Made by a program: the position numbers and the translations under genes. From JAGTRP01 sp035255045 (GTDB lineage Bacteria; Pseudomonadota; Gammaproteobacteria; Burkholderiales; Rhodocyclaceae), in NCBI GenBank assembly GCA_035255045.1, contig DATFAA010000054.1:62001-126000 (forward strand): DNA of 64,000 nucleotides, in the 5' to 3' direction. The notes beneath the pieces were generated by a model. It was given only the letters and a program-made list of their open reading frames with translations, was not told where the DNA came from and ran no database searches. Positions 52,214 to 61,321 of the stretch are shown here, in pieces. Each line of letters starts with the position of its first letter. Position 1 is the stretch's first letter.

Positions 52214-54258
52214 GCCTCGGCCGCCCCGGTGCCGCGGCCGGCGGCCCGGTCCGCTCCATCCGCGTCCGCCTGCTGCTGCTGGCCCTGCTGCCCCTCGGGG
52301 TGGTCCTGCCGGTGCTGCTGGCGGTGCTGGCCATCTGGGGCGGGGAGTATTTCGACCGCCTGCTGGTGACCAAGGTGCGCTCCGACCTGGCGGTGGCCCA
52401 CGGCTATTTCGAGCGGGTGGAGGAAGGGGTCGGCCGCTCGGTGGAAGGGCTCGCCGCCTCCGAGCGCCTGGCCCGGGCCCTGGCCACCGAAGGCCGTGCC
52501 GGGCGGGAGGCGGCCGTGGATCTCCTGCTGGAATCCCGGCAGCGCCTGCAGCTGGATTTCGTCCACTTCCTGGATACCGAGGGCCGGGTCAGGCTCGCCA
52601 CCGGCACCCTGCCCACCGGCCTCTCCTTCGGCGACTGGCCGGTGGTGCGCACCGCCCGGGGGCAGCAGGCCCGCACCGAGGTGGACGTCTTTCCGGCGGC
52701 GCTTCTCGCCGGCATCGACCCGCGCCTGGCCGAGCAGGCCCGCACGGCCCTCATCTCCACCCGCAACGCGGCGCCGGACGAGCGGGCGGTGGAGGACCGG
52801 GGGCTGGTCATCCACACGGCGGCGCCGGTGGTGGACAGCCAGGGCCGCCTGATCGGGGTGCTGGCAGGAGGCGTGCTCCTGAACCGCAACCTGGAATTCA
52901 TCGACCGCCTGAACGAGGTGGTCTACCCGGAAGGGGCCCTGCCCCTGGGCAGCCTCGGCACCGCCACCCTCTTCCTGGGGGACGTGCGGATTGCCACCAA
53001 CGTGCGCCTCTTCGAGGGCGGGCGTGCCATCGGCACCCGGGTGTCCCAGGCGGTGCGGGACGCCGTGCTGGGCAGGGGCACCACCTGGCTGGACCGGGCG
53101 TTTGTCGTCCAGGACTGGTACCTCTCCGCCTACCGGCCGCTGCTGGACAGCCGGGGCGAGCGCATCGGCATGCTCTACGTCGGCTTCCTGGAGGGGCCCT
53201 TCGCCGCCGCCCGGCGCACCGCCCTGGCGGTGGTGGTCGGGCTCTTTGCCGTCGCCATGGTGCTGGCGGCCCTCTTCGCCGTCCTCTGGGCACGCCGGGT
53301 GTTCAAGCCCATCGAGCGCATGCACGCCACCATGAACGCCATCGAGCAGGGGACGGCGGAGGCCCGGGTCGGCACCATCGAGAGCCGGGACGAACTGGGT
53401 GAGCTGGCGGCCCACTTCGACCGCCTCCTCGACCGCCTGCAGGCCCAGGCCGAATCCCTGAAGCGCTGGGGCGAGTCCCTCGACATCGAGGTGGCCCGCC
53501 GCACGGCGGAACTGCAGCAGGCGGTGGCCGACCTGAAGGCGGCCCAGTCCCAGCTGGTCATGCACGAGAAGCTCGCCGCCATCGGCCAGCTCACCGCCGG
53601 GGTGGCCCACGAGATCAACAACCCGGTGGCGGTGATCCAGGGCAATGTGGATGTGCTGCGGGACATCCTGGGCCCGGGGGCGGACCCGGTGCAGCCGGAA
53701 ATCCGGCTCATCCAGGAGCAGGTGCACCGCATCCGCCTCATCGTCGCCAAGCTCCTGCAATTCGCCCGGCCCCAGGACTACGTCGGCTACCTGGAGTCGG
53801 TGGTGCCGGCGGCGGTGATCCAGGACAGCCTGGTGCTGGTCGGGCATCTCCTCAAGCGCGGCCTCATCGCCGTCGAGCAGCACCTGGATTCGGTGCGCAA
53901 CGTGGTGTGCAACCGCAACGAGCTGCAGCAGGTACTCATCAACCTCATGGTCAATGCCATCCAGGCCATGCCCGACGGCGGCACCCTGACCCTGGCGGCC
54001 GAGGACTGGGACGAGGCCGACATGCCCATGGGCCTGAAGCTCAGCGTTGCCGATTCCGGCCCCGGCATCAGCGAGGAGGACCGGGAGCGCCTGTTCCAGC
54101 CCTTCTTCACCGTCAAGAAGCCGGGGGGCACGGGGCTCGGGCTGTGGGTCAGCCTGTCCCTGGTGGAGCGCTACGGCGGCCGCATCACGGTGGACAGCGG
54201 CCCCGGCCGGGGCTCCCGGTTCACCGTCTGGCTGCGCTTCGAGCCTCTGGCGCCCTGA
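52210..54258 (+). CDS. membrane sensor histidine kinase, partner of the NtrC-type regulator
   Basis: 682 aa starting with TTG at 52210, overlapping the regulator's stop by four bases. TM1 (about 20-43), large periplasmic Cache-type sensor (about 45-335), TM2 (about 337-360), HAMP, coiled coil, then HisKA with the phospho-His467 in GVAHEINNPVAVI. The ATPase domain has NLMVNAIQAM (N box), DSGPGIS and FTVKKPGGTGLGLWVS (F and G2 boxes). The class (DctB/NtrB-like HEINNP) matches NtrC-type partners. The signal sensed is not evident. Confidence 0.92.
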   Translation: MSLGRPGAAAGGPVRSIRVRLLLLALLPLGVVLPVLLAVLAIWGGEYFDRLLVTKVRSDLAVAHGYFERVEEGVGRSVEGLAASERLARALATEGRAGREAAVDLLLESRQRLQLDFVHFLDTEGRVRLATGTLPTGLSFGDWPVVRTARGQQARTEVDVFPAALLAGIDPRLAEQARTALISTRNAAPDERAVEDRGLVIHTAAPVVDSQGRLIGVLAGGVLLNRNLEFIDRLNEVVYPEGALPLGSLGTATLFLGDVRIATNVRLFEGGRAIGTRVSQAVRDAVLGRGTTWLDRAFVVQDWYLSAYRPLLDSRGERIGMLYVGFLEGPFAAARRTALAVVVGLFAVAMVLAALFAVLWARRVFKPIERMHATMNAIEQGTAEARVGTIESRDELGELAAHFDRLLDRLQAQAESLKRWGESLDIEVARRTAELQQAVADLKAAQSQLVMHEKLAAIGQLTAGVAHEINNPVAVIQGNVDVLRDILGPGADPVQPEIRLIQEQVHRIRLIVAKLLQFARPQDYVGYLESVVPAAVIQDSLVLVGHLLKRGLIAVEQHLDSVRNVVCNRNELQQVLINLMVNAIQAMPDGGTLTLAAEDWDEADMPMGLKLSVADSGPGISEEDRERLFQPFFTVKKPGGTGLGLWVSLSLVERYGGRITVDSGPGRGSRFTVWLRFEPLAP

Positions 54259-54386
54259 GGGCCCGCCGGGATCGAGGAATCTTGCACACTCGGCGTCGCC
54301 CCCGGCTGGCCCGGGTAGGGGCGGTATGCTTCAATAATGTCACGGGCAAATGAAGCCGGATTATTCCAAACAGGCGAGGGGGCAAT

Positions 54387-55604
54387 ATGGACCGTTCTTA
54401 CAATCGTGCAGGGCTCGGCATGGCCCTTGGGGCGCTGGGCTTTTCCTTCCTTCTGGGCTGCGGCCTCCTGGCCGCTCCCGCCGCCACGGCGGCCGAGACC
54501 GGCGGCCAGGCCTTCGGGTCGGTGTGGCGGATCAAGGGTGAGGTGGTGGCCGCCGGCAGCGACGGCGTCGAGCGGCCCCTGCGGGAGGGGGACGTAGTCC
54601 TGGTGGGCGAGAAGGTGCGGGCGGCGCCGGCGGCCGAAGCGGTCCTCAAGACCCGGGACGCCGGCATCGTGGCGGTGCGGCCGGGAGCGGAATTCGTACC
54701 CGAGCGCTTCGCGGCGGAGGGCAGGAGCACCGACAGCTTCACGGTGCGCCTCATCAACGGCTCGCTGCGGGTCATCACCGGCTGGATCGGCCGCCTCAAC
54801 CGGGGCGCCCACCAGATCGTCACGCCCCAGGCCACCATCGGCATCCGCGGCACCGACCATGAGCCCTACGTCCTGTCGGCCGACATGGCCAAGGCCACCA
54901 CCAGCCGGGAGGGCACCTACGACAAGGTGAACCGCGGCGGCACGACCCTGGACGCCAACGGCGGCAAGGTGGATATCGACGCCGGACGGGTGGGCTTCGC
55001 CCCCAGGCCCTTCAAGCACCGGGCCCTGATGACCGTGCTCATGCCGGTCCTGCTGGACAAGGTTCCCGACTTCTACGTGCCGGGTGAATTCGACGCCGAA
55101 CTGGACCGCTATTCCCAGACTGCGGACGAGGAGAGCCTGCGGCAGCTGGAGCAGATGCGTCGGGGAAGTCCTGTTCCCGCTCCCGCCGCCGAATGCACCC
55201 CGGCCAAGGTCGCCAAGCGCTGGCTGGCCGACCTGGACGGCGCCATCGTCCGGCGCGACGCGGCGGCCGTCATCAGCCTGTTCGCCCCCGACGTGGCCGT
55301 GAAGGCGACGGTGCGCGGCAGCGGCGGCGAGACCATGACCGTGGACCTGACCCGGGACGAGTTGGCCCAGAGCACCGTCACCGCCATCAAGGGGCTCCAG
55401 GGCTACAGGCACCGCCGCATCTCCATCGAGGCCAAGGCGGCCGAACCCGGCACCGTTTGCGGCCCGGTTACCGTCAAGTCCGTGGTCATCGAGCAGGGGC
55501 GGCAATCGGGCCGGCCCTATCGTTTCGAATCCCTGGAGGAATACGTCCTCGAACTACGGTCCGGCGCCTGGGTGGCCGTCAAGGCCGAAACGACCCAGCG
55601 CTAG
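54387..55604 (+). CDS. FecR-domain protein with C-terminal NTF2-like domain
   Basis: 405 aa. A hydrophobic signal-like segment (about 8-34) precedes a FecR domain (residues about 38-165: GSVWRIKGEVVAAG, LREGDVVLVGEKVRA, GIRGTDHEPYV). The C-terminal part (about 275-400) looks like a SnoaL/NTF2 fold (AKRWLADLDGAIVRRDAAAVISLFAPDVAV). No sigma factor FecI or TonB receptor is adjacent, so it is not a typical Fec system. Function unknown. It is followed by a strong hairpin. Confidence 0.78.
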   Translation: MDRSYNRAGLGMALGALGFSFLLGCGLLAAPAATAAETGGQAFGSVWRIKGEVVAAGSDGVERPLREGDVVLVGEKVRAAPAAEAVLKTRDAGIVAVRPGAEFVPERFAAEGRSTDSFTVRLINGSLRVITGWIGRLNRGAHQIVTPQATIGIRGTDHEPYVLSADMAKATTSREGTYDKVNRGGTTLDANGGKVDIDAGRVGFAPRPFKHRALMTVLMPVLLDKVPDFYVPGEFDAELDRYSQTADEESLRQLEQMRRGSPVPAPAAECTPAKVAKRWLADLDGAIVRRDAAAVISLFAPDVAVKATVRGSGGETMTVDLTRDELAQSTVTAIKGLQGYRHRRISIEAKAAEPGTVCGPVTVKSVVIEQGRQSGRPYRFESLEEYVLELRSGAWVAVKAETTQR

Positions 55605-55620
55605 CCGCCGACATACAGGG

Positions 55621-55646
55621 AAGCCTCCAGGCTCGCCTGGAGGCTT
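55621..55646 (+). terminator. hairpin after the FecR-domain gene
   Basis: AAGCCTCCAGG-CTCG-CCTGGAGGCTT is a perfect 11-bp stem with four-base loop, 16 bp after the stop codon. The expected T-run is missing (GAAAAAGG follows), so it may act as a pause or 3' stability hairpin. Confidence 0.55.
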
Positions 55647-55780
55647 GAAAAAGGGCGAATTAAGGTCCTTCCCACCGGCAAAATACAGTGTTGCCCCCAT
55701 TCTTGCCTTCCAATCTGCATTAGACACTCGTCATAAACCTTTGTCGGCAATGAAAAAGCTGTAATTCATGGGGGCTCGCA

Positions 55781-56842
55781 ATGGATGATCTCGGTATGCA
55801 TGTCCTGGTGGTCGATGGCGACTACGCTTCGCGGGGAAATCTGAGCGCTCTGGTCCGGCAGGCCGGACATGCCGCCTGCACAGCCGGCGACGGCGCTGAG
55901 GCCCTGGCCCTGGCCTGGGAGCGGCGCCCCGACATGATCGTCGTCCAGCACCGCCTGCCCGGCATGACCGGCGTGGAACTGGTGCGGCAGATCAGGGCGG
56001 CCGGGGAGGCTTACCAGCCCTACATCGCCCTGGTGGCCTGCGCGGCGGACAAGAAGGAGCTGCCGGACTCCCCGGGGTTTGGCATCGACGACTTCATCGA
56101 CTGGCCCCTCAAGGCGGACAAGTTCCTCGCCCAGCTGCGGGCCGGCGAGCGCATCGTCCGCCTGCAGCAGGAAAACGAGCGCCACAAGCGCAAGCTCCAG
56201 CAGTATTCCCAGGAACTCATCTGCTCCAACCTGCGGCTGCGGGAACTGGCCATGACCGACGAGCTGACGGGGCTGCCCAACCGGCGCTATTCCATGGAGC
56301 TCATGCAGCAGGAATGGCTGACGGCCGGCAAGGAGAATCTGCCCCTGGCCTGCATGGTCATCGACCTCAAGGGCCTCAAGCAGATCAACGACGAACAGGG
56401 ACTGGAGCGGGGCGACGTGGTGATCAAGACGGTGGCGGCCATCATCCGGAAGTACCTGCCGCCCCGGGACACCGTCTGCCGCATCAGCGGCGACGAATTC
56501 CTGGTGATCCGCCCCGGCGTCGGCCTTGCCTCCGCCCTGGCCTGCGGCGAGAAGCTGGTGGGCCTGATCCGGTCCTTCAATATCCAGGCCCAGGGTTATC
56601 CCCTCGGCTTGAGCATCGGGGTGGCCGAGCGCCGGCTGGGCGTCGACGGCCCCCAGCAGCTGATCAACCTTGCCGAGCAGGCGATGCACCATGCCAAGCA
56701 TGCCGGCAGGGACCAGGTGGTCTCGGCTCACGGCGCCGAAAAGCGCCGTGGCCGCAGCCCGGCCAAGGCGGGCGCCCGCGACGGTCGGAAAGAGTTCTCC
56801 CTGTGGCGCCAGGCCGAGGGCCTGGGCCTGGCCGCGGCCTGA
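55781..56842 (+). CDS. diguanylate-cyclase-type response regulator with degenerate receiver
   Basis: 353 aa. Receiver-like domain (residues 5-125) whose phosphoacceptor Asp is Gln56 (MIVVQHRLPG), so it cannot be phosphorylated there. A short coiled coil follows, then a GGDEF domain with SGDEF (236-240), a variant known from active cyclases, and DELTGLPNRR and VIDLKGLKQINDEQG upstream. No I-site Arg is at the expected place (PPRD). Output is probably cyclic-di-GMP synthesis or binding. It is followed 3 bp later by the convergent hemW. Confidence 0.86.
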   Translation: MDDLGMHVLVVDGDYASRGNLSALVRQAGHAACTAGDGAEALALAWERRPDMIVVQHRLPGMTGVELVRQIRAAGEAYQPYIALVACAADKKELPDSPGFGIDDFIDWPLKADKFLAQLRAGERIVRLQQENERHKRKLQQYSQELICSNLRLRELAMTDELTGLPNRRYSMELMQQEWLTAGKENLPLACMVIDLKGLKQINDEQGLERGDVVIKTVAAIIRKYLPPRDTVCRISGDEFLVIRPGVGLASALACGEKLVGLIRSFNIQAQGYPLGLSIGVAERRLGVDGPQQLINLAEQAMHHAKHAGRDQVVSAHGAEKRRGRSPAKAGARDGRKEFSLWRQAEGLGLAAA

Positions 56843-56845
56843 TAC

Positions 56846-58042
56846 TTAGAGAAAGCGCTCCAGCAGGACGTTGAGGAAACGCCTGCCGTGCCCGGTCGGG
56901 GCGATGCGCTCCGGGCCGATTTCCAGCAAGCCGTCGGCCTCGGCGGCCCGCAGTTCGCCCATGATGGTGATCAGAGGCTGGGCGGTGCGGGCTTCGAACA
57001 GGCTGGGGGGAAACCCGTCCGCCAGGCGCAGGGCGTTCATCAGGAATTCGAAGGGTAGGGTTTCGGCGTCCACCGAATGCTCCTCCTGGACCGGGGAGCC
57101 CTTGCCCACATTCTCCAGGTAGGCGTTGGGGTGCTTCCAGCGCATCTGGCGCAGCACCCGGTCGTGGAGGGTGAGCTTGGAGTGGGCGCCGGCCCCGATC
57201 CCCAGGTAGTCCCCGAAGTGCCAGTAATTGAGGTTGTGCCGGCAGCGGTGCTGGGGCCGGGCGAAGGCCGAGGTCTCGTAGTTGCCGTAGCCGGCCGCCG
57301 CCAGCCGGGCCTCGATGGCTTCCTGCATGTCGGCGCAGCTGTCGCCCTCCGGCAGGTTTTGGGGCGGCTCGAAGGCGAAGCGGGTATTGGGCTCCAGGGT
57401 GAGCTGGTAGCAGGACAGGTGGGGCGGTCCGAACTCCAGTGCGGTTTCCACGTCGGCCAGGGCCTGCTCCAGGGTCTGGCCCGGCAGGCCGTACATGAGA
57501 TCCAGGTTGAAGGTGTCGAAATGCTCGGCGGCCAGGGCGGCGGCAGCCCGGGCTTCGGCGCTGCCGTGGATGCGGCCGAGGGCCTGGAGGTGGGCGTTGT
57601 CGAAGCTCTGGATGCCGATGGACAGGCGATTGATGCCGGCGGCCCGGAAGCCCCGGAAGCGGCCGGCTTCGACCGTGCCGGGATTGGCCTCCAGGGTGAT
57701 TTCGGCCTCGGGCTGGAGCTGCACCCGGGCGCGCACGGCGGCCAGGAACCGGTCGATGGCCTCCGGCGACAGCAGGCTCGGGGTGCCGCCGCCGAAGAAG
57801 ACGCTCACCACCGGCCGGCCCCAGATCAGGGGCAGGGCCGATTCCAGGTCGGCCACCAGGGCGGCCACATACTGCTCCTCCGGCACCGCCCCCTTGGCCT
57901 CGTGGGAATTGAAGTCGCAGTAGGGGCATTTGCGCACGCACCAGGGCACGTGCACGTACAGGGACAGGGGCGGCGAGATGCGGAATTCGAGGGGGGCGGC
58001 TGCCGCCTTGCCGGCGGCAGCGATGGGGATGATGCGGGTCAC
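56846..58042 (-). CDS. hemW: radical SAM haem chaperone HemW
   Basis: 398 aa from a GTG at 58042. Radical SAM domain with the cluster motif CVRKCPYCDF near residue 35, followed by GGGTPSLL, EITLEANPGTVE and SIGIQSFD. These proteins were long annotated as oxygen-independent coproporphyrinogen oxidase (HemN-like). The HemN-specific extra residues are not present and HemW is the better call. It follows rdgB by 8 bp on the same strand. Confidence 0.93.
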   Translation of the reverse strand: MTRIIPIAAAGKAAAAPLEFRISPPLSLYVHVPWCVRKCPYCDFNSHEAKGAVPEEQYVAALVADLESALPLIWGRPVVSVFFGGGTPSLLSPEAIDRFLAAVRARVQLQPEAEITLEANPGTVEAGRFRGFRAAGINRLSIGIQSFDNAHLQALGRIHGSAEARAAAALAAEHFDTFNLDLMYGLPGQTLEQALADVETALEFGPPHLSCYQLTLEPNTRFAFEPPQNLPEGDSCADMQEAIEARLAAAGYGNYETSAFARPQHRCRHNLNYWHFGDYLGIGAGAHSKLTLHDRVLRQMRWKHPNAYLENVGKGSPVQEEHSVDAETLPFEFLMNALRLADGFPPSLFEARTAQPLITIMGELRAAEADGLLEIGPERIAPTGHGRRFLNVLLERFL

Positions 58043-58050
58043 AGCGGTTG

Positions 58051-58647
58051 CTACAGTGCTTTCGAGCCTTTCAGGCGCTCCGCCAGGATACCCATGGCGA
58101 TGCCACGGTGGGAGTGGCTGTTCTTGACCTCGGGTTCCAGTTCGGCGGCGGTCTTGCCGAAGGCCGGCAGGTAAAAGAAGGGATCATAGCCGAAACCGCC
58201 CTCGCCCCGGGGAGTCTCGATGATCTCTCCCGGCCAGTCGCCCTCGGCGATGATGGGGCGGGGGTCGTCGGCCGAGCGCACCAGGACCAGGACGCAGACG
58301 TAATGGGCGCGGCGGTTTTCCCGGCCGGCCAACTCGGCCAGTAGCTTCTCGTTGTTGCGGTCGTCCGACTTGGGTTCGCCGGCATAGCGGGCGGACTGGA
58401 CGCCGGGGGCGCCGCCCAGGGCCTCGACGCAGATGCCGGAATCGTCGGCCAGGGCCGGCAGGCCGGTGAGCTGGGCGGCGTGGCGGGCCTTGGCCAGGGC
58501 GTTCTCGACGAAGGTGCAGTGCGGCTCTTCGGCCTCCGGCACACCCAGTTCGCCCTGGGTGACGACCTCGAAACCGAGGGGGGTCAGGAGGGCCTGGAGT
58601 TCCTTGACCTTCTTGGCGTTGTTGGAAGCGAGGACGAGTTTTTTCAT
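58051..58647 (-). CDS. rdgB: XTP/dITP diphosphatase (HAM1/RdgB)
   Basis: 198 aa. House-cleaning nucleotide pyrophosphatase that hydrolyses non-canonical purine triphosphates. Seen: LVLASNNAKKVKELQ, DDSGICVEALGGAPGVQSARYAG and GEGGFGYDPFFYLP with the catalytic Asp, SHRGIA at the end. It overlaps rph by ATGA. Confidence 0.95.
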   Translation of the reverse strand: MKKLVLASNNAKKVKELQALLTPLGFEVVTQGELGVPEAEEPHCTFVENALAKARHAAQLTGLPALADDSGICVEALGGAPGVQSARYAGEPKSDDRNNEKLLAELAGRENRRAHYVCVLVLVRSADDPRPIIAEGDWPGEIIETPRGEGGFGYDPFFYLPAFGKTAAELEPEVKNSHSHRGIAMGILAERLKGSKAL

Positions 58648-59360
58648 GATGCGAGGGCGGTTTCCTGGAGGGCCACCAGCCGGCGGATGCCGGCTTCGGC
58701 CAGGTCGAGGAGGGTGTTCATCTGGGTCCGGGTGAAGGGCTCGCCCTCGGCGGTGCCCTGGACTTCCACCAGGCCGCCGCTGCCGGTCATGATGACGTTC
58801 ATGTCGGTGTCGCAGCCCGAATCCTCGGGGTAGTCCAGGTCGAGGACGGGGGAGCCGCCGTAGATGCCCACCGAAATGGCGGCGACGTGGTCGCGCACCG
58901 GGTTCTCGGCCAGCTTGCCGGCGGCCACCAGCTTTTCGCAGGCATCGTAGAGGGCGACCCAGGCGCCGGTGATGGAGGCGCAGCGGGTGCCGCCGTCGGC
59001 CTGGAGCACGTCGCAGTCCAGGGTGATCTGGCGCTCGCCCAGGGCGGAGAGGTCGGTGACCGCCCGCAGGGAGCGGCCGATGAGACGCTGGATTTCCTGG
59101 GTGCGGCCGGTCTGCTTGCCCTTGGCCGCCTCCCGGGCGGTGCGGGTGTGGGTGGAGCGGGGCAGCATGCCGTATTCCGCCGTCACCCAGCCCTGGCCCT
59201 TGCCGCGCAGGAAGGAGGGCACGCTTTCATCCACGCTGGCGGTGCACAGGACCTTGGTGTCACCCATCTCGATGAGCACGGCCCCCTCGGCGTGGCGGGT
59301 GAAATTGCGGGTGATGCGGACAGGGCGGAGTTCGTCGGGCTGGCGCAGGCTTGGGCGCAT
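58644..59360 (-). CDS. rph: ribonuclease PH
   Basis: 238 aa phosphorolytic 3'-exoribonuclease that trims tRNA ends. Seen: the N-terminal ITRNFTRHAEGAVLIE, RGKGQGWVTAEYGMLPRSTHTR, the EIQRLIGRSLRAV helix and CDVLQADGGTRCASITGAW. The ATG at 59360 follows an AAGGA-like site. Order rph-rdgB-hemW is conserved among beta/gammaproteobacteria. Confidence 0.96.
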   Translation of the reverse strand: MRPSLRQPDELRPVRITRNFTRHAEGAVLIEMGDTKVLCTASVDESVPSFLRGKGQGWVTAEYGMLPRSTHTRTAREAAKGKQTGRTQEIQRLIGRSLRAVTDLSALGERQITLDCDVLQADGGTRCASITGAWVALYDACEKLVAAGKLAENPVRDHVAAISVGIYGGSPVLDLDYPEDSGCDTDMNVIMTGSGGLVEVQGTAEGEPFTRTQMNTLLDLAEAGIRRLVALQETALAS

Positions 59361-59369
59361 GGTGGGTCC

Positions 59370-60293
59370 TTATTTTTTCGGGTTGTACTTCTCGATGGCC
59401 GCGCGGATTTCCTCGATGGCCTTCTCGATTTCGTCGTCGGAAAGATCGGTCTTGTAGCCGGGGTTGCGGCCGAATTCGTCGAAGCGGGTGGTGACTTCGT
59501 TGAGGGCCATGGTCTGGGTGGAGATGGAGGTGAGATTCTCCTCTTCGTGGTAGCTCTCCTCCCAGCGCACCGCCACCGCCGACAGGTTATCGCCGTGGGC
59601 GCCGGCCTTGGTCTCGGCCTGGGCGAGCAGCATGGGCACGGCGTTCATCAGGTTGCTGCCCTTCAGGGCCACCGCCATCATTTCCCCGGACAGGACGCCC
59701 CACAGGCCGTCGGTGCACAGGAGCAGGACGTCCCCCTTCTCCAGGAGAGTCTTGCGGGAGAAGTCCAGTTCCGGCGGCTGGTCGATGCTGCCCAGGCAGC
59801 TGTAGATCTTGTTGCGGTCCGGGTGGCGGGCGGCCTGGGCTTCGTTGATGACGCCCTCCTCGATCAGGAGCCGGACCCGGGAATGGTCCCGGGTCTGGGC
59901 CGCGACCTTGCCGCCCCGCATCAGGTAGAGGCGGGAATCGCCGGCGTGGGCCCAGTAGGCGATGTTGTCCTGGACGATGCAGGCGACGCAGGTGGTGCGC
60001 GGCGACTCCTGGAGCCGGTGCTTGGCCGAATAGTCGAGAATGGCATGGTGGGCGTTGGTGATGCCCTTCTGCAGGAAGCGGAAGGGATCGTCGATGGTCG
60101 GGGTGGCCTCGTGCTGGAAATTGTCGGTCAGCGTCTGCACGGCGATCTGGGCGGCGATCTCGCCGTAGAAATGGCCGCCCATGCCGTCGGCCACGACCAT
60201 CAGCAGGGCGTCCCGGGAATAGCAGTAGGCGATCCGGTCTTCGTTGTTGGCGCGGCCGCCCTGGCGGCTTTCCTGGTAGATGGTGAATCTCAT
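59370..60293 (-). CDS. PP2C-family serine/threonine phosphatase
   Basis: 307 aa from the ATG that overlaps the kinase stop (ATGA). The motifs RANNEDR, VADGMGGH (metal-binding Asp36), GDSRLYL, LLLCTDGLWG and GDNLSAVAVRW are all present, so it should be active. A C-terminal tail of about 60 residues (from EESYHEEE) is rich in Glu/Lys helices. It sits immediately downstream of the kinase gene and is its likely counterpart. Confidence 0.93.
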   Translation of the reverse strand: MRFTIYQESRQGGRANNEDRIAYCYSRDALLMVVADGMGGHFYGEIAAQIAVQTLTDNFQHEATPTIDDPFRFLQKGITNAHHAILDYSAKHRLQESPRTTCVACIVQDNIAYWAHAGDSRLYLMRGGKVAAQTRDHSRVRLLIEEGVINEAQAARHPDRNKIYSCLGSIDQPPELDFSRKTLLEKGDVLLLCTDGLWGVLSGEMMAVALKGSNLMNAVPMLLAQAETKAGAHGDNLSAVAVRWEESYHEEENLTSISTQTMALNEVTTRFDEFGRNPGYKTDLSDDEIEKAIEEIRAAIEKYNPKK

Positions 60294-61240
60294 TTGACGG
60301 CGCTTTTCTTCAGTTTGCCCATGACGCGCTCGAGCCAGTTCGGCTCGGCCTTGGGCGGCGGCGGGGTGACGGCGGCGACGAGGGCCTTCTGGAGGGCGAA
60401 GACGCTTTGCGGCCGCTCCAGGTGGTCGAGGCTGAGACACCAGTCGATGATCTCCAGCAGCCGGTCGGAGTACTGGCCGTTCCAGCGCTCGATGGCGGGG
60501 GTCAGCAGGTTCTTCTTGAGGCGGTCGTCGGCGGCCTGGGGGGCGCCGCCGGACAGGCAGGCGTACATGGCGGCGCCGACGCTGTAGATGTCGCTCCACG
60601 GGCCCAGGTCCTTGCGGGAGGTGTAGTGCTCCGGCGAGGCGAAGCCCGGGGTGTACATGGGCTTCAGGATGGGCTGGTCGGTGGCCAGGGTCTGGCGGGC
60701 GGCGCCGAAATCGATGAGCACCGGGGTGTTGTCGGTGCGCAGGTAGATATTGGAGGGCTTGAGGTCGAGGTGGAGGAGCTTGTGGGCGTGGACCTCCCGC
60801 AGGCCGTTCAGCATGCGGGTGAAGACGCCGCGAATGAAGCGCTCGGAAATGTGGCCCTGGTGCTTCTGGATGAATTCCTGCAGGGTGCGGCCGTGCTCGT
60901 ATTCCATGACCATGTACACGGTCTCGTTGGCCCGGAAGAAATTGAGCACCCGGATGACGTTGGGGTGGGACAGCCGGGCCAGGGCCCGGCCTTCCTCGAA
61001 GAAGCACTTCATGCCGTAGCGGAAGGCGCCCTGGTGCTCGGGGCTGATGACCGGGCAGATTTCCCCCTCCCCGCGCAGCGCCAGGCTGTTGGGCAGGTAT
61101 TCCTTGATGGCGACCTGGCGGCCCCGGCTGTCGTTGGCCAGGTAGACGATGGAAAAGCCGCCCAGGGAGAGCTGGCGCTCGATCAGGTACTCCTCGAGCT
61201 GGTATCCGTTCGGCAGGGCGTGGTTGGCTTGTTGCGCCAT
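60290..61240 (-). CDS. eukaryotic-type serine/threonine protein kinase
   Basis: 316 aa without membrane segment. The glycine loop (LSLGGFSIVYLA) and Lys46 (VAIKEYLP) are present. The catalytic loop HLDLKPSN has Leu in place of the HRD Arg (Asp159 kept), and DFG is at 177-179 (DFGAAR). A proline-rich linker follows the kinase domain (PPPPKAEPN) before a basic C-terminal helix (MGKLKKSAVK). It is paired with a PP2C phosphatase and diverges from yicC. Substrates are unknown. Confidence 0.9.
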   Translation of the reverse strand: MAQQANHALPNGYQLEEYLIERQLSLGGFSIVYLANDSRGRQVAIKEYLPNSLALRGEGEICPVISPEHQGAFRYGMKCFFEEGRALARLSHPNVIRVLNFFRANETVYMVMEYEHGRTLQEFIQKHQGHISERFIRGVFTRMLNGLREVHAHKLLHLDLKPSNIYLRTDNTPVLIDFGAARQTLATDQPILKPMYTPGFASPEHYTSRKDLGPWSDIYSVGAAMYACLSGGAPQAADDRLKKNLLTPAIERWNGQYSDRLLEIIDWCLSLDHLERPQSVFALQKALVAAVTPPPPKAEPNWLERVMGKLKKSAVK

Positions 61241-61321
61241 CGAGGTCGCAGGTATGATCCGTATTCCAACCATTTTCAGGGCTGCCGCCCCGGCTGTAAA
61301 GCCGCGTACGGCCATTTCGAC

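Noticed and set aside
54259..54386. Sigma-54 promoter before the second FecR-domain gene
   Set aside because: TGGCCC occurs but no GC lies at the required 10-base spacing.
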